Notes: generated by a model not told the origin, from the letters alone. Numbered from the stretch's first letter, positions 42,441 to 50,322 are shown. The stretch is DNA of 54,413 bases from Methylobacterium sp. W2 (GCF_020662345.1 NZ_VMOA01000038.1:1-54413); one strand, 5' to 3'. Translations and numbers: made by a program.

Positions 42441-42846
42441 TAAGCTTTCAGGGGAAGAACTCCTTTTACGCCAAGTGCACCCAGAGTTCTATCAGAACGG
42501 CATCCTCGGAAGTCGGGCTTTTAAGCCCAACTCGGGCGATGCGGGTAAAATGTCAACCGATCGAGCTAGTCTGACGTCCCCTCAGGCTGCATTCGATCAT
42601 TACACGCAACATATGAAGAAGAAATCCGCTTGCGTTTATGGCCTCAAGGTCGAGGATTTTGCTGCACACTCTATCGAATGTGAAGCTGACGCACTCGATG
42701 CTGATGGAGATATTCCAGCCAACCCGGCACATAGCTTGGCTGATTACAACGGCAATCCCGAGAAATCCTGGAAGACGACAGCCCAAAGACTGCGCGACAT
42801 TGCAGATGTCGGCGGTTGTCGGTACGCGCCCCCGCCCGCGGCTTAG
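42433..42846 (+). CDS. Uncharacterised RQVHP protein, second gene of the cassette
   Basis: A 137-residue protein overlapping the upstream gene by 8 nt. It starts MGDKLSGEELLLRQVHPEFY and has the block SRAFKPNSGDAGKMSTDRAS, then a helix AAFDHYTQHMKKKSACVYGL. The pattern L-L-R-Q-V-H-P, then F-x-P, then L-S is shared with small partner proteins I recall from such two-gene cassettes. The tail contains PANPAHSLADYNGNPEKSWK and ends in Pro/Ala. No catalytic motif recognised; the conserved His-Pro and the acidic block could be a metal or nucleic-acid site, but this is speculation. Confidence 0.78.
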   Translation: MGDKLSGEELLLRQVHPEFYQNGILGSRAFKPNSGDAGKMSTDRASLTSPQAAFDHYTQHMKKKSACVYGLKVEDFAAHSIECEADALDADGDIPANPAHSLADYNGNPEKSWKTTAQRLRDIADVGGCRYAPPPAA

Positions 42847-42865
42847 ATCCGCCTTCGCGTCCAAG

Positions 42866-42947
42866 AAAAGGGGCTTGTAGGGCACGCGAGTCGGAGGGCG
42901 TTTCCCTTCGGCCGCCCCCATTCCGCTTAAAAAATGCGGCCCCTTTT
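42866..42947. terminator. Inverted-repeat region between convergent genes
   Basis: AAAAGGGGC (42866-42874) pairs with GCCCCTTTT (42939-42947), enclosing inner hairpins such as CCGC-N9-GCGG (about 42923-42939). The outer arms end in A4/T4 runs, the look of a bidirectional transcription terminator between the cassette (+) and the XRE gene (-). Confidence 0.55.
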
Positions 42948-43230
42948 AAGGAGCGCCCAACGCCGGGTCGGCAGACGTGTTGTCCCTGAACCGAATGCCA
43001 GCGCCGCCACCGTTCGCGGGAATGAACTCCAGCCCGGCCTTCTCGAATGCCTCGACCAGCGCCCTCATGTTGGCGCCCATCATCTTCGCCGTCTCGGGCT
43101 TGGCCTCGAACGCTTCGATGTTGGGGTTGGGGATCGTCGATGCTTCAGCGAGGTCGGCTTGCCGCCACCCCAGCATGGCGCGGCCCGCTCGGCAAAGGCG
43201 GGGCGTCAGACGGATTGGCTTGTCAGGCAT
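42946..43230 (-). CDS. XRE-like helix-turn-helix protein
   Basis: A 94-residue DNA-binding protein: MPDKPIRLTPRLCRAGRAML, then the helix-turn-helix LGWRQADLAEASTIPNPNIE. The C-terminal part AFEKAGLEFIPANGGGAGIR with V-R-F-R-type end is common to XRE regulators in alphaproteobacterial islands. It probably represses its own promoter or the divergent gene at 43361; a small inverted repeat at 43328-43346 lies between the two. Confidence 0.85.
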   Translation of the reverse strand: MPDKPIRLTPRLCRAGRAMLGWRQADLAEASTIPNPNIEAFEAKPETAKMMGANMRALVEAFEKAGLEFIPANGGGAGIRFRDNTSADPALGAP

Positions 43231-43327
43231 TGAGGCGGCATCTCTCCATGCCAGAACATAGCCCAGCCTCGAACTAAATTCAATGGCTCACCCATAGGTC
43301 TATTGACGCCCCCCATTGAACCCTTAT

Positions 43328-43350
43328 CCTATCGCTAGACCATAGGGTAA
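43328..43350. promoter_or_regulatory. Candidate operator between XRE gene and 43361
   Basis: CCTATCGCTAGACCATAGG (43328-43346) has CCTAT/ATAGG arms, and the overlapping CCATAGGGTAATGG has CCAT/ATGG arms. The symmetry in a 130-bp divergent gap next to an XRE gene suggests a repressor site. Confidence 0.4.
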
Positions 43351-43360
43351 TGGTTAAACC

Positions 43361-44020
43361 ATGCCCTTCCACTACCGCACTATCTCCTGGTCCATGGTCC
43401 TCAGCGACATCCGCAACTCTGGCCCGACCAAGGCTGAGTTCATCGCTGCCATTCAGGCTGAGAACGACGCCAAGCGCGAAGCCGGCAGCGCCAAGGTCGG
43501 CATGGATCGTGGTCTCGTCACCGGCTCCACCTTCAACGTCCCGACCATCATGTCCTACGCCATTGGCGAGGCTCGTAAGTACCGCCAGAACGACCAGGCC
43601 CTGACCTGGGGCGCCGCTCTCTCTCGTGCTCTCCGTTGGGCCTGGGGCTGCGCCGCCGCTGCTCGCCGCCTCGTCGTCCCGGCCGGCACCCCCGTGGCTC
43701 CGATGCCTGCCGTCCTCCGTCGCGGTGTCCTGGCCCGCGCCTGGGCCATCTTCCGCGCCTCCTACGCCTATCCGCAGGTGCCCTTCCTTTCGATCGGCCG
43801 CGACTGCTTCACCTGGGCTCTCAAGCGGGCATGGGCTGAGGCTCGCGAGACGGTTCGCCTTGCCGGTCTCGGCGTCGAGGCGCTGAAGGCCGCTGACGCC
43901 ATCGAGCCCCGTGTCCGCGTCGGTCTCCCCACCTCCTACAGCGAGCGCGCGGACGAGGTTGCCGCCCGTCACAACGCGGCCCGCCTCCGCAGCGTCGCCA
44001 TGGCCCAAGCGACCGCCTAG
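43361..44020 (+). CDS. Hypothetical protein of the plasmid/island backbone
   Basis: A 219-residue protein starting MPFHYRTISWSMVLSDIRNS. An N-terminal helix-rich part, a segment with TFNVPTIMSYAIGEARKYRQ, a long basic/Ala/Trp-rich middle (ALRWAWGCAAAARRLVVPAG) and a helical C-terminus follow. No family recognised. Codon choice (many C/T wobble) matches the next gene and differs from the flanks, so the two probably travel together. The intergenic region to 44101 carries repeated motifs also found near the partition genes. Confidence 0.7.
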   Translation: MPFHYRTISWSMVLSDIRNSGPTKAEFIAAIQAENDAKREAGSAKVGMDRGLVTGSTFNVPTIMSYAIGEARKYRQNDQALTWGAALSRALRWAWGCAAAARRLVVPAGTPVAPMPAVLRRGVLARAWAIFRASYAYPQVPFLSIGRDCFTWALKRAWAEARETVRLAGLGVEALKAADAIEPRVRVGLPTSYSERADEVAARHNAARLRSVAMAQATA

Positions 44021-44100
44021 CAGCCTGCATCCCTTCCAGCGGGTAAGCCGGCACCCCTTCAAGCCTGAAACCCTGCAACGCGCCCTTTGGAGCTCGAACG

Positions 44101-44667
44101 ATGTCCTATGCCCAGATCCCTGATTTCTCCGTCTCCCTCGTCCCGACGACCGTTGTCGAGCGCGTCCCCTTCCACGCCGACCCGGTGCTGGCTGCCATCG
44201 ACGCCCACGACGAGGCTTGGTCCGTCTGGCAGGCCGCTCCCGAGGCTCGCGTGGCCGGTGCCCTAGCCGAGATGATCGCCGCCCTCGACCGTCTGCTGGT
44301 GACGCCCTGCGCGACCCGGTTCGGCTCCCTTACGCTCCTCCGGCATCTGCGCTGGCACATCCAGCACGACGGCATCACGGACGCCGCGGTCCTCGCTCGT
44401 GCCAACGACCTCGCCCGCTCGCTGCATCTCGATTTCCTGCCGGTGACGCCCGCCATTCGCCCGCGCGTACCGGCGCCCTCAATCCCGGCAATCCTGCGTC
44501 TCCGGCTGAACCTCTGGCGCCTGCGCCGGATCTCGGCCGGGCTAGAGCGGGCCAAGGCTCGCGGCGACGAGGCGGGGTTCTCTCGCTGGCTCGCACGGGG
44601 GCTCAAAGCCTGCGACGACCTTGAGGCTTCCCGCCTCTCCTGCAAGGCTCCTTACCGCGTCCGCTGA
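44101..44667 (+). CDS. Hypothetical protein next to the partition genes
   Basis: A 188-residue, Ala/Leu/Arg-rich helical protein: MSYAQIPDFSVSLVPTTVVE, then a helical middle (ALAEMIAALDRLLVTPCATR) and a basic C-terminal part (LNLWRLRRISAGLERAKARG). No membrane helix or signal. Family unknown. It lies between the gene at 43361 and the converging RHH/ParA pair, bracketed by two identical 17-bp repeats, and may be part of the plasmid maintenance set. Confidence 0.7.
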   Translation: MSYAQIPDFSVSLVPTTVVERVPFHADPVLAAIDAHDEAWSVWQAAPEARVAGALAEMIAALDRLLVTPCATRFGSLTLLRHLRWHIQHDGITDAAVLARANDLARSLHLDFLPVTPAIRPRVPAPSIPAILRLRLNLWRLRRISAGLERAKARGDEAGFSRWLARGLKACDDLEASRLSCKAPYRVR

Positions 44668-44690
44668 AACCCTGCAACGCTGCAATCCGC

Positions 44691-44726
44691 AAGCCCGGTC
44701 CTCCTGCTCTCAGGAGTGCCGGGCTT
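44691..44726. terminator. Strong hairpin between convergent genes
   Basis: AAGCCCGG-tc-CTCCT-gctctc-AGGAG-tg-CCGGGCTT: an 8-bp outer and a 5-bp inner stem separated by a 2x2 internal loop, with a 6-nt apical loop. It lies between the stop of the 44101 gene and the RHH gene stop; a probable bidirectional terminator. Confidence 0.75.
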
Positions 44727-44742
44727 CCGCGTTGCAGTGGGT

Positions 44743-45042
44743 TCACTTCTTGATCGGCTGCCGACGCTTGGCGACAGGCGGCTTGCTGTGCTTCACGAGG
44801 ATGTCGTTGAACGCCTCGACCATCAGCGTCTCTAGGGGCTTGTCGAGATCCTGGGCGAGGCGGGTCATTTCCAGCCAGCCGGCGCGGTTGACGCGAACCT
44901 GCATCGTCTTGAGGTCGCTAGGGGTCGAGGGTGCCGGAGCCACCTCGCGCGGGGCGGTAGCCAATGCCTCGGCCTGGGGCTCGGCCGGTCGGGACTTCTG
45001 CTCGACCATGGATGAGAGGGCAGGGCGCTTCTGAGGTGCCAT
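44743..45042 (-). CDS. Ribbon-helix-helix partner of ParA (ParB/ParG-like)
   Basis: A 99-residue protein: a flexible N-terminus rich in Pro, Ala and Glu (about residues 1-43), a ribbon-helix-helix domain starting LKTMQVRVNRAGWLEMTRLA, then the helix LDKPLETLMVEAFNDILVKH, and a basic tail. This layout (disordered tail plus RHH) is that of the centromere-binding partner of small ParA ATPases (ParG, Omega). It lies 72 bp downstream of parA on the same strand. Its likely role is to bind repeated sites near the operon and recruit ParA for DNA segregation. Confidence 0.85.
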   Translation of the reverse strand: MAPQKRPALSSMVEQKSRPAEPQAEALATAPREVAPAPSTPSDLKTMQVRVNRAGWLEMTRLAQDLDKPLETLMVEAFNDILVKHSKPPVAKRRQPIKK

Positions 45043-45114
45043 AAATCGCGGCTTTCAGGGTTAGCGGTGTGAAGGGATGCGGGGTTGCCGGGTATGCCGA
45101 AATCTCGGCTGACT

Positions 45115-45765
45115 CTACGTCCGGCGCGGGAACTCACGGGCGAGGGAGGACACGGCCAACCACATGACGCCGATCTCAGCGGCTGCCCGGCTGTCGGGGT
45201 CGTACTCGCTGACGGACTGGCCGCTGATGAGGGCGTGAGACAGGCTAGCGCGCTGAGACACTTGGTCGGGCAGGACCGGGGCGCCCATCCCGACGAGGAT
45301 GGCGCGGGCCTCGGCGACGATCGTGGTCTCGGTCTCTCCCCGGGTAATCGGCGGAGCCGCGTTGATGATGCAGGCGATGGGGGCTTTGAGGCTCCGTGCC
45401 ATTGCCAGCGTAGCGGCGACTGCATCGAGGTCGAACGGGCCGGGCCGGACGGGGACGACGGTCACGGTGGCGCGGGACATCATCGAGGCGGTGAGCGCGG
45501 CATTGTGGGGCGGGCTGTCGATCACGGCCCATTCAATCCCGTCCGCCTCGGCCGCGTCCAGGGTGGCGGCGATGGTGTTGCCGTCTGCCTTCGCGAGTAG
45601 GGGCGTCTCGGCCTCGCGGCGCTTGTACCAGAACGACAAGGAGCCCTGCGGGTCCGCGTCGATGAGGAGCGTGGGGCCGGCGAGCTGGGCGAGGGCGCCG
45701 AAGTGAGCGGCGAGGGTGGACTTGCCCGAACCGCCCTTCTGCGTCGCCACGAGGATCACATGCAT
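45115..45765 (-). CDS. ParA-family partition ATPase
   Basis: A 216-residue small ParA (type Ib size) with no N-terminal DNA-binding extension. The deviant Walker A KGGSGKST is at residues 10-17, the switch/Walker A-prime Asp in LLIDADPQGSLSFW, and Walker B-like EWAVIDSPPH. The C-terminus contains LPDQVSQRASLSHALISGQS. It hydrolyses ATP on DNA and moves a partition complex. It is the first gene of a two-gene operon with the RHH gene; AAGGGATGCAGG motifs lie upstream (45870), between parA and the RHH gene (45072), and beyond (44024, inverted). Such genes are on plasmids or ICEs. Confidence 0.92.
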   Translation of the reverse strand: MHVILVATQKGGSGKSTLAAHFGALAQLAGPTLLIDADPQGSLSFWYKRREAETPLLAKADGNTIAATLDAAEADGIEWAVIDSPPHNAALTASMMSRATVTVVPVRPGPFDLDAVAATLAMARSLKAPIACIINAAPPITRGETETTIVAEARAILVGMGAPVLPDQVSQRASLSHALISGQSVSEYDPDSRAAAEIGVMWLAVSSLAREFPRRT

Positions 45766-45869
45766 TCCGGGTTCCCTGGCGCGCGGTGTCGAGGCTTGGC
45801 GGCATCCTGCCTGCCGTGGTTAAGGCAACGCTGACGAACGGGAAAGCGCGAACCCGCCGAACCGTAAAT

Positions 45870-45889
45870 AAGGGATGCAGGGATGCAGG
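45870..45889. repeat. AAGGGATGCAGG motif cluster (candidate partition sites)
   Basis: AAGGGATGCAGG at 45870-45881 is followed immediately by a second GGGATGCAGG (45880-45889). An inverted exact copy is at 44024-44035, and a variant AAGGGATGCGGG is at 45072-45083. The sites surround the parA-RHH operon, as expected of the centromere-like sites bound by ParG-type proteins. Function is inferred. Confidence 0.55.
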
Positions 45890-46022
45890 CAATACGCGTT
45901 TCATGGTTGTGTGCGATGTGAATGCGCATTACTTTCGATAAAGGTTATTCTCGAAAATTTCATAGTTAGATGTTGCCTATGACGTACGGCGCGTTCGATA
46001 GGATCAAACGAAGGTGAAGCGG

Positions 46023-46337
46023 ATGACGGACGCAGAGGCATTGAAGGCTCTCGCCGAGAAGCGTGAGGAGATCACAGCCTACATATCGACGGCATTAGGA
46101 ATGGGCGCACCGGCAGACCTGTCTGACGTCGACCGCGACCGCCTTGATGGTGAAACCGACGATGCGATCGAGGCATGGGACGGGGTTGTGGGGGAGCTAT
46201 CTGCGCCTGTCCCCGCGAAGGGAGATCTCCAGCAGCTCCTCACGGAGTATCGCAGGATTGAGGATGCCGTCATTGACGTGCGAGCTGGTCGCCTGACCCG
46301 CAACGACAAGAACTTCGGGCGTGATGATGAGGCCTGA
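46023..46337 (+). CDS. Hypothetical protein upstream of the integrase
   Basis: A 104-residue acidic, helical protein: MTDAEALKALAEKREEITAY, later DLSDVDRDRLDGETDDAIEA and a C-terminal basic helix. No membrane segment. The start at ATG 46023 is preferred to GTG 46014. Its 3' end overlaps the start of the integrase frame (about 46324), so it probably belongs to the same transcript. Family not recognised; an excisionase or accessory factor is possible but no helix-turn-helix is visible. Confidence 0.6.
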   Translation: MTDAEALKALAEKREEITAYISTALGMGAPADLSDVDRDRLDGETDDAIEAWDGVVGELSAPVPAKGDLQQLLTEYRRIEDAVIDVRAGRLTRNDKNFGRDDEA

Positions 46338-47449
46338 ATCCCCGGCATTCAGCGTTAAGGTCGTTTCCGACGCTGAAGACATCCTGTCGGAGCACCACTC
46401 GCCACCCCGCGCGGAAACTCTGCCGGCAGAACTCGCGTCTATCGTCCAAACCTACCAGCGCGCGAGCAAGGCCAGCTCGACGGTGAGGGCCTACACCACG
46501 GATGCGCGCGTGTTTCAGTCGTGGATGCGCTGGGTACGGGTTCCGGTCACTGCCGGCCACGGCGCAGGCGGTGGCGGCGTTCCTGAGCCACGAGGCCGAA
46601 ACGGGCCGGGCCACGTCGACGATTGGCCGGCGCCTCGCCGCGATCCGTTATGCGCACAAATTGGCGGGTGTGGACGATCCGACTGAGGACGAGGCGGTCC
46701 ACGCCGTGATGAAGGGCATCCGGCGGCGGGGCGACATGGCGGTGACGCCCAAGGCCGCGGCGACCGTCGACATTCTCACGGCCATGCTGATGAATGTCCC
46801 GCCGGGACTGGCAGGCAAGCGGGACAAGGCGCTACTGGCGTTGGGCTTCGCTGGCGCGTTCCGTCGCTCCGAGCTGGTCGCCCTCGACGTGGCGGATCTC
46901 CGCGAGGATGCCGAGGGCCTGCGGGTGCTAGTTCGGCGCTCGAAGACGGACCAAGAGGGCAAGGGCGTCGAGAAGGCGATTCCTTTCGGGCGGTTCGTGA
47001 AGCCGGTCGCCCTGGTGCGGGATTGGCTGGACTCGGCCGGGATCACGGAAGGGCCGGTGTTCCGGCCGGTCTCGCGGTCGGGGAGGGTGCGGGGTCCAAA
47101 TGTGGGCGCTGCCCATAATATTCCGGACTAGAATGTTTCTCAGGGTGAGCGATTTTCGCTCACTGGAGAACAAAAGGTGCCCGGCACCGAAAAATCCGCC
47201 ATCGCTCCGCGTCTGACGACGCAGGCCGTTGCGGACATCCTGAAACGCTACATCGAAGCGGCCGGGCTCGATGCCTCGACTTTTGAGGTGCATAGCCTCC
47301 GCGCTGGCTACATCACGACGGCGGCCGAGCGGGGCGCGGATCTAGCTCGCATCATGGATCAGTCGGGCCACCGCGATCCACGGACGGTGCTAGGCTACAT
47401 CCGCAGAGCGAACGCCTTCAAGGATCACTCGGGGAGCGGGTTCCTCTAG
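46324..47449 (+). pseudogene. Tyrosine recombinase (phage integrase family), frameshifted and interrupted
   Basis: A SAM-like core-binding domain begins in one frame (ASIVQTYQRASKASSTVRAY) and, after a frame change near 46530, continues in another (PATAQAVAAFLSHEAETGRA). The catalytic domain has Arg I in GFAGAFRRSELVALDVADLR and the Lys strand RRSKTDQEG. At about 47100 a ~93-bp insertion with a TAG intervenes. The frame then resumes with LTTQAVADILKRYIEAAGLD and the intact box HSLRAGYITTAAERGADLAR, GHRDPRTVLGYIRR (His, Arg, His and Tyr present). All catalytic residues survive, so the gene is recently broken. It was presumably the integrase of an element including the small gene at 46023. Confidence 0.9.
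47102..47194. other. About 93-bp insertion with hairpins inside the integrase gene
   Basis: The segment between RGPN and KSAIAPRL is foreign to the protein. It carries GGGCgctGCCC (47104-47114), the perfect stem GTGAGCGA-TTT-TCGCTCAC (47145-47163) and GTGCCcGGCAC (47177-47187), and is bordered by AAAT on both sides (47098-47101 and 47192-47195). Its length keeps the frame but introduces TAG. It may be a tiny non-autonomous element or the footprint of one. Confidence 0.6.
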
Positions 47450-47517
47450 CGCTCGAGGAGTTGTAAGGTATCAATGATCATAAGATGTAGACCGCATAGA
47501 CATAGGGTCTGATTTCG

Positions 47518-47952
47518 GTGCCCAACCTACGTGCTGCAAAACTAGATCAGATATCGATGACCTACGAAGATTTTTGGCTAAGTGATGCTCAAGGGCATAT
47601 AGTATCTAAGCATTTTCCAGAAAAATCGCTCAATAACACTGATGTACGAAGCGTTATGTCCGGCATATTGCATGTGTTACTGAGCAACTATGCGTGGAAA
47701 GATTGCCCTAAAAGGTATGGTAGGTCGGGAACAATAAGCCAGGCATTCCGCAACTGGCGGCACCGTCCTTTTTGGACAGAGATGCTCTTAGCACTAGCGG
47801 AAGAGGGATGGATTGAAGAGGCCCATGCCCTTGATCCACTGGCAATGACATTGTCTCGACCTGCTCGACACGGGAAAAAGATTGACGAACGCTGGCGCCG
47901 AACAAATCGCACAAAGCTATCCGATCGAACAATGTATATATTAGATAAATAA
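47518..47952 (+). CDS. Orphan transposase-N-domain-like protein
   Basis: A 144-residue low-GC gene (GTG 47518; an ATG at 47557 is an alternative start). Residues 45-95 (SVMSGILHVLLSNYAWKDCP, KRYGRSGTISQAFRNWRHRP, FWTEMLLALAEEGW) have the pattern of the IS5-family N-terminal DUF4096-like DNA-binding domain (G-I-x-W-x-x-R-x-G-x-x-W-R-D-x-P). No DDE core follows: the frame ends after a basic tail (KKIDERWRRTNRTKLSDRTM). It may be a transposase relic or a domesticated DNA-binding protein. A terminator follows at 47955. Base composition is clearly lower in GC than its neighbours. Confidence 0.65.
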   Translation: MPNLRAAKLDQISMTYEDFWLSDAQGHIVSKHFPEKSLNNTDVRSVMSGILHVLLSNYAWKDCPKRYGRSGTISQAFRNWRHRPFWTEMLLALAEEGWIEEAHALDPLAMTLSRPARHGKKIDERWRRTNRTKLSDRTMYILDK

Positions 47953-47954
47953 AA

Positions 47955-47980
47955 AGGGCCGCCAATCGAATGGCCGCCCT
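47955..47980. terminator. Bidirectional terminator
   Basis: AGGGCCGCCA-atcgaa-TGGCCGCCCT forms a 10-bp stem with one C-C mismatch. It is flanked by A-rich (AATAAAA) and T-rich (CTCTAATTT) sequence and lies between the convergent 47518 gene and the siderophore receptor stop. Confidence 0.75.
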
Positions 47981-48001
47981 CTCTAATTTACGTAAAATTA
48001 A

Positions 48002-50272
48002 TTACCACTTGTACGCAAGGCTTGCTAGTACGCGGCGTGCATCACCGTAGAAGCACTCATTTCCAGAGATACAGGAACTAACATAACGCCGGTCTGCAAT
48101 ATTAGTCACGTTGACTGCGGCGCGCCATTTATCCCACGAATAATGCACCTGTGCGTCGAACAGGACATATTCCGGCACCGTCAAAGTGTTGGCAACGTCT
48201 GCGAAAGAGCGCCCAATATAACGGACACCACCGCCGAAACCAAAGCCACGCCAATCTCCGATCGGTATCGTGTAGTCGGCGAACACCGAGGCCAGAACTT
48301 CAGGGATGCGGGTCGGCGTAAGGCCGACTTGGTCAGCGTTGCCCTTGATGGTCTGAAGGTCGTAAGCGGTGAAGGCACCAACGAGGTTTAATCCCTCTGC
48401 GAGGTTGGCAACAGCCTGAACCTCAACACCGCGCGAGCGAACTTCGCCGAGGGGAGCGCTGAAGAATGTACCTGGAACTGGTTGCAGCACGTTCTGGCGT
48501 ACGAGGTCGAAAGCCGCAGCGGTCAAGAAGAAGCCGTAGCCGATCGGCTCGAACTTAACGCCAACCTCAACCTGTTCGCCGTACTCGGGAACATAGCTGC
48601 GGCCGCTAGCATCTGAACCGATCTGCGGTTGGAACGAGGTCGAGTAGCTGACGTATGGTGCGAGCCCGTCGATAAAGTTATAGATCACGGCGGCACGGCC
48701 GCTGAAAGCCTCGTCGCTGCGCTGGCTGCTGTTGCCGGGGTTGAGCCGATCGCGCACCACGTTTTCGGCGAAATCCTGCCGGCCACCGAGCACCAGGGTC
48801 AGCCGGTCAGTGAGCTTAATCTGGTCCTGAGCATAGATACCAATCTGTTGGAAGGTATCAGCGTTGACGAGGTAAGGTGACGGCCTTCCAATGACTTGGC
48901 CGTAGATTGGATTGGTGAAGCTCAGGCCAGGCACCGCATAGCCAGCGGCGAAATTTGTACCCTGGTTGTCGTGCAGATCATAACGCTTGTAGTCCACCCC
49001 AAGCAGCAAATCGTGAGCGAAGTAGCCATCGAAGAACCGCGCTTCGGCTTGGTTATCGACCTGGAATATTCCGACTTTAGAGCTAGTCAAAAATTGGTAG
49101 CGGGAGAGTGTTGTCTGGGTGGCGGGATCGGCATAGCCCAATTGATTAAGATACGAATTTTGAAATGCGTCGCTGAACGAGTAGCGGAGGTTCTGCCGGA
49201 TCGTCCAAGTCTGATCGATAGCGTGCTCGAATTCGTAACCAGCGAAGACTTGCTCGCGCTGGAAGGTGTTGATCGCAGGGTCGCCAACGTTCAGCGACCG
49301 CTGGATCCGGAGGCCATTCACATTCGGCCGTACTGTGCCGTAGTAGGGCAGAAAGTTCGCTGTAACAGCAGTCGAGTCCCGCTGGTAGCTCGTCAGGAAC
49401 GTGAGTGACGTGCCGCCGTTTGGCCGGTAGGTCAAAGCAGGCGCGATGTAGACGCGATCATCCGGGGCGCCGTCCACCTGGGTGCCGCCCTGCTTACCGA
49501 AGCCAGTAAGACGGTAGAACCAGTGACCGGAATCATCGGCCGGCCCTCCGATGTCGAAGGCGCCATAGACTTGCCCGAACGAACCGCCACCAACTTCGAC
49601 GTAGCCGAAGGGCTGTGTAGTCGGACGCTTGGTGATCTGGTTGATGATGCCGCCGGGGTTGCCGGCGCCGAACAGCACCGCTGCCGGCCCACGCAGTACC
49701 TCGATCCGTTCAAGGCCAAAGGTTTCAACCTTAAAGGTGCCGAAGCCGTAGTTCAGCACCTGGAGACCATCGCGGTAGATGCCGTAATCACTGGCGATAA
49801 AACCGCGCAGGGAGAAGTAGTCGACGCGGGTATCTGCGCCGAAGGTGCCGGAATAGACGCCCGCAGTGTACTGCGTCGCCTGGGTTAGGGTCTGCGCCTT
49901 CTGCGCATCGATCTGCTCCCGTCCAACGACTGTGATCGATTGGGGTGTTTCGATCAGCGGAGTGTTGGTTTTCGTGGCGGTCGCCGAACGGGTAGCTACG
50001 TAGCCAGGAACCGGGCCTGTCGGACTCTCGACAGCCCGTGCAACTGCACCTCCCCCAACACCCACGCCTCCAGGCCGCCCCGTTCCCTCAACGCTAAGCT
50101 CTTGAAGCTGAACACTCGCCTGGGCTGAGGAGCTTGCAGCACCACGAGGCGATGTAGCCGCTTCCTGAGCCGCAGCGCTCACGATGAGAGTGGCGAGAGA
50201 CACGCCTGTCAGCGCAATCCTCGCGACAGCACTGCGCAAACGCCGGGAATCCTTAGAGTGAGTGATCTGCAT
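48002..50272 (-). CDS. TonB-dependent siderophore receptor
   Basis: A 756-residue outer-membrane receptor of the FhuA/FpvA class. The signal peptide includes VARIALTGVSLATLIVSAAA, a TonB-box-like stretch VQLQELSVEG lies near mature residue 25, and the plug domain has TPQSITVVGREQIDAQKAQT and LRGFIASDYGIYRDG. A 22-strand barrel follows, ending with SLAYKW, whose terminal Trp is typical of outer-membrane beta-barrels. Two Cys near the end (SCISGNECFYGD) fit the disulfide of ferrichrome-type receptors. It takes up a ferric siderophore using TonB/ExbBD. The start at 50272 gives the best signal peptide. A likely Irr-type operator lies about 55 bp upstream. No siderophore synthesis or ABC genes are nearby. 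Confidence 0.94.
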   Translation of the reverse strand: MQITHSKDSRRLRSAVARIALTGVSLATLIVSAAAQEAATSPRGAASSSAQASVQLQELSVEGTGRPGGVGVGGGAVARAVESPTGPVPGYVATRSATATKTNTPLIETPQSITVVGREQIDAQKAQTLTQATQYTAGVYSGTFGADTRVDYFSLRGFIASDYGIYRDGLQVLNYGFGTFKVETFGLERIEVLRGPAAVLFGAGNPGGIINQITKRPTTQPFGYVEVGGGSFGQVYGAFDIGGPADDSGHWFYRLTGFGKQGGTQVDGAPDDRVYIAPALTYRPNGGTSLTFLTSYQRDSTAVTANFLPYYGTVRPNVNGLRIQRSLNVGDPAINTFQREQVFAGYEFEHAIDQTWTIRQNLRYSFSDAFQNSYLNQLGYADPATQTTLSRYQFLTSSKVGIFQVDNQAEARFFDGYFAHDLLLGVDYKRYDLHDNQGTNFAAGYAVPGLSFTNPIYGQVIGRPSPYLVNADTFQQIGIYAQDQIKLTDRLTLVLGGRQDFAENVVRDRLNPGNSSQRSDEAFSGRAAVIYNFIDGLAPYVSYSTSFQPQIGSDASGRSYVPEYGEQVEVGVKFEPIGYGFFLTAAAFDLVRQNVLQPVPGTFFSAPLGEVRSRGVEVQAVANLAEGLNLVGAFTAYDLQTIKGNADQVGLTPTRIPEVLASVFADYTIPIGDWRGFGFGGGVRYIGRSFADVANTLTVPEYVLFDAQVHYSWDKWRAAVNVTNIADRRYVSSCISGNECFYGDARRVLASLAYKW

Positions 50273-50322
50273 GTCGGTGCCTTGAATATGCAAGCCAACA
50301 GAGGCCACCGACACGGTGAGCC

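Larger units (their letters stand above)
44065..44737. repeat. Repeated CTGAAACCCTGCAACGC motif flanking a gene
   Basis: Exact 17-mers lie at 44065-44081 and 44664-44680, i.e. just before the start and at the end of the gene at 44101-44667. A shorter inverted copy, CGCGTTGCAG, lies at 44728-44737. They bracket the gene and its terminator. They may be protein binding sites for plasmid maintenance, or remnants of duplication. Confidence 0.6.
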
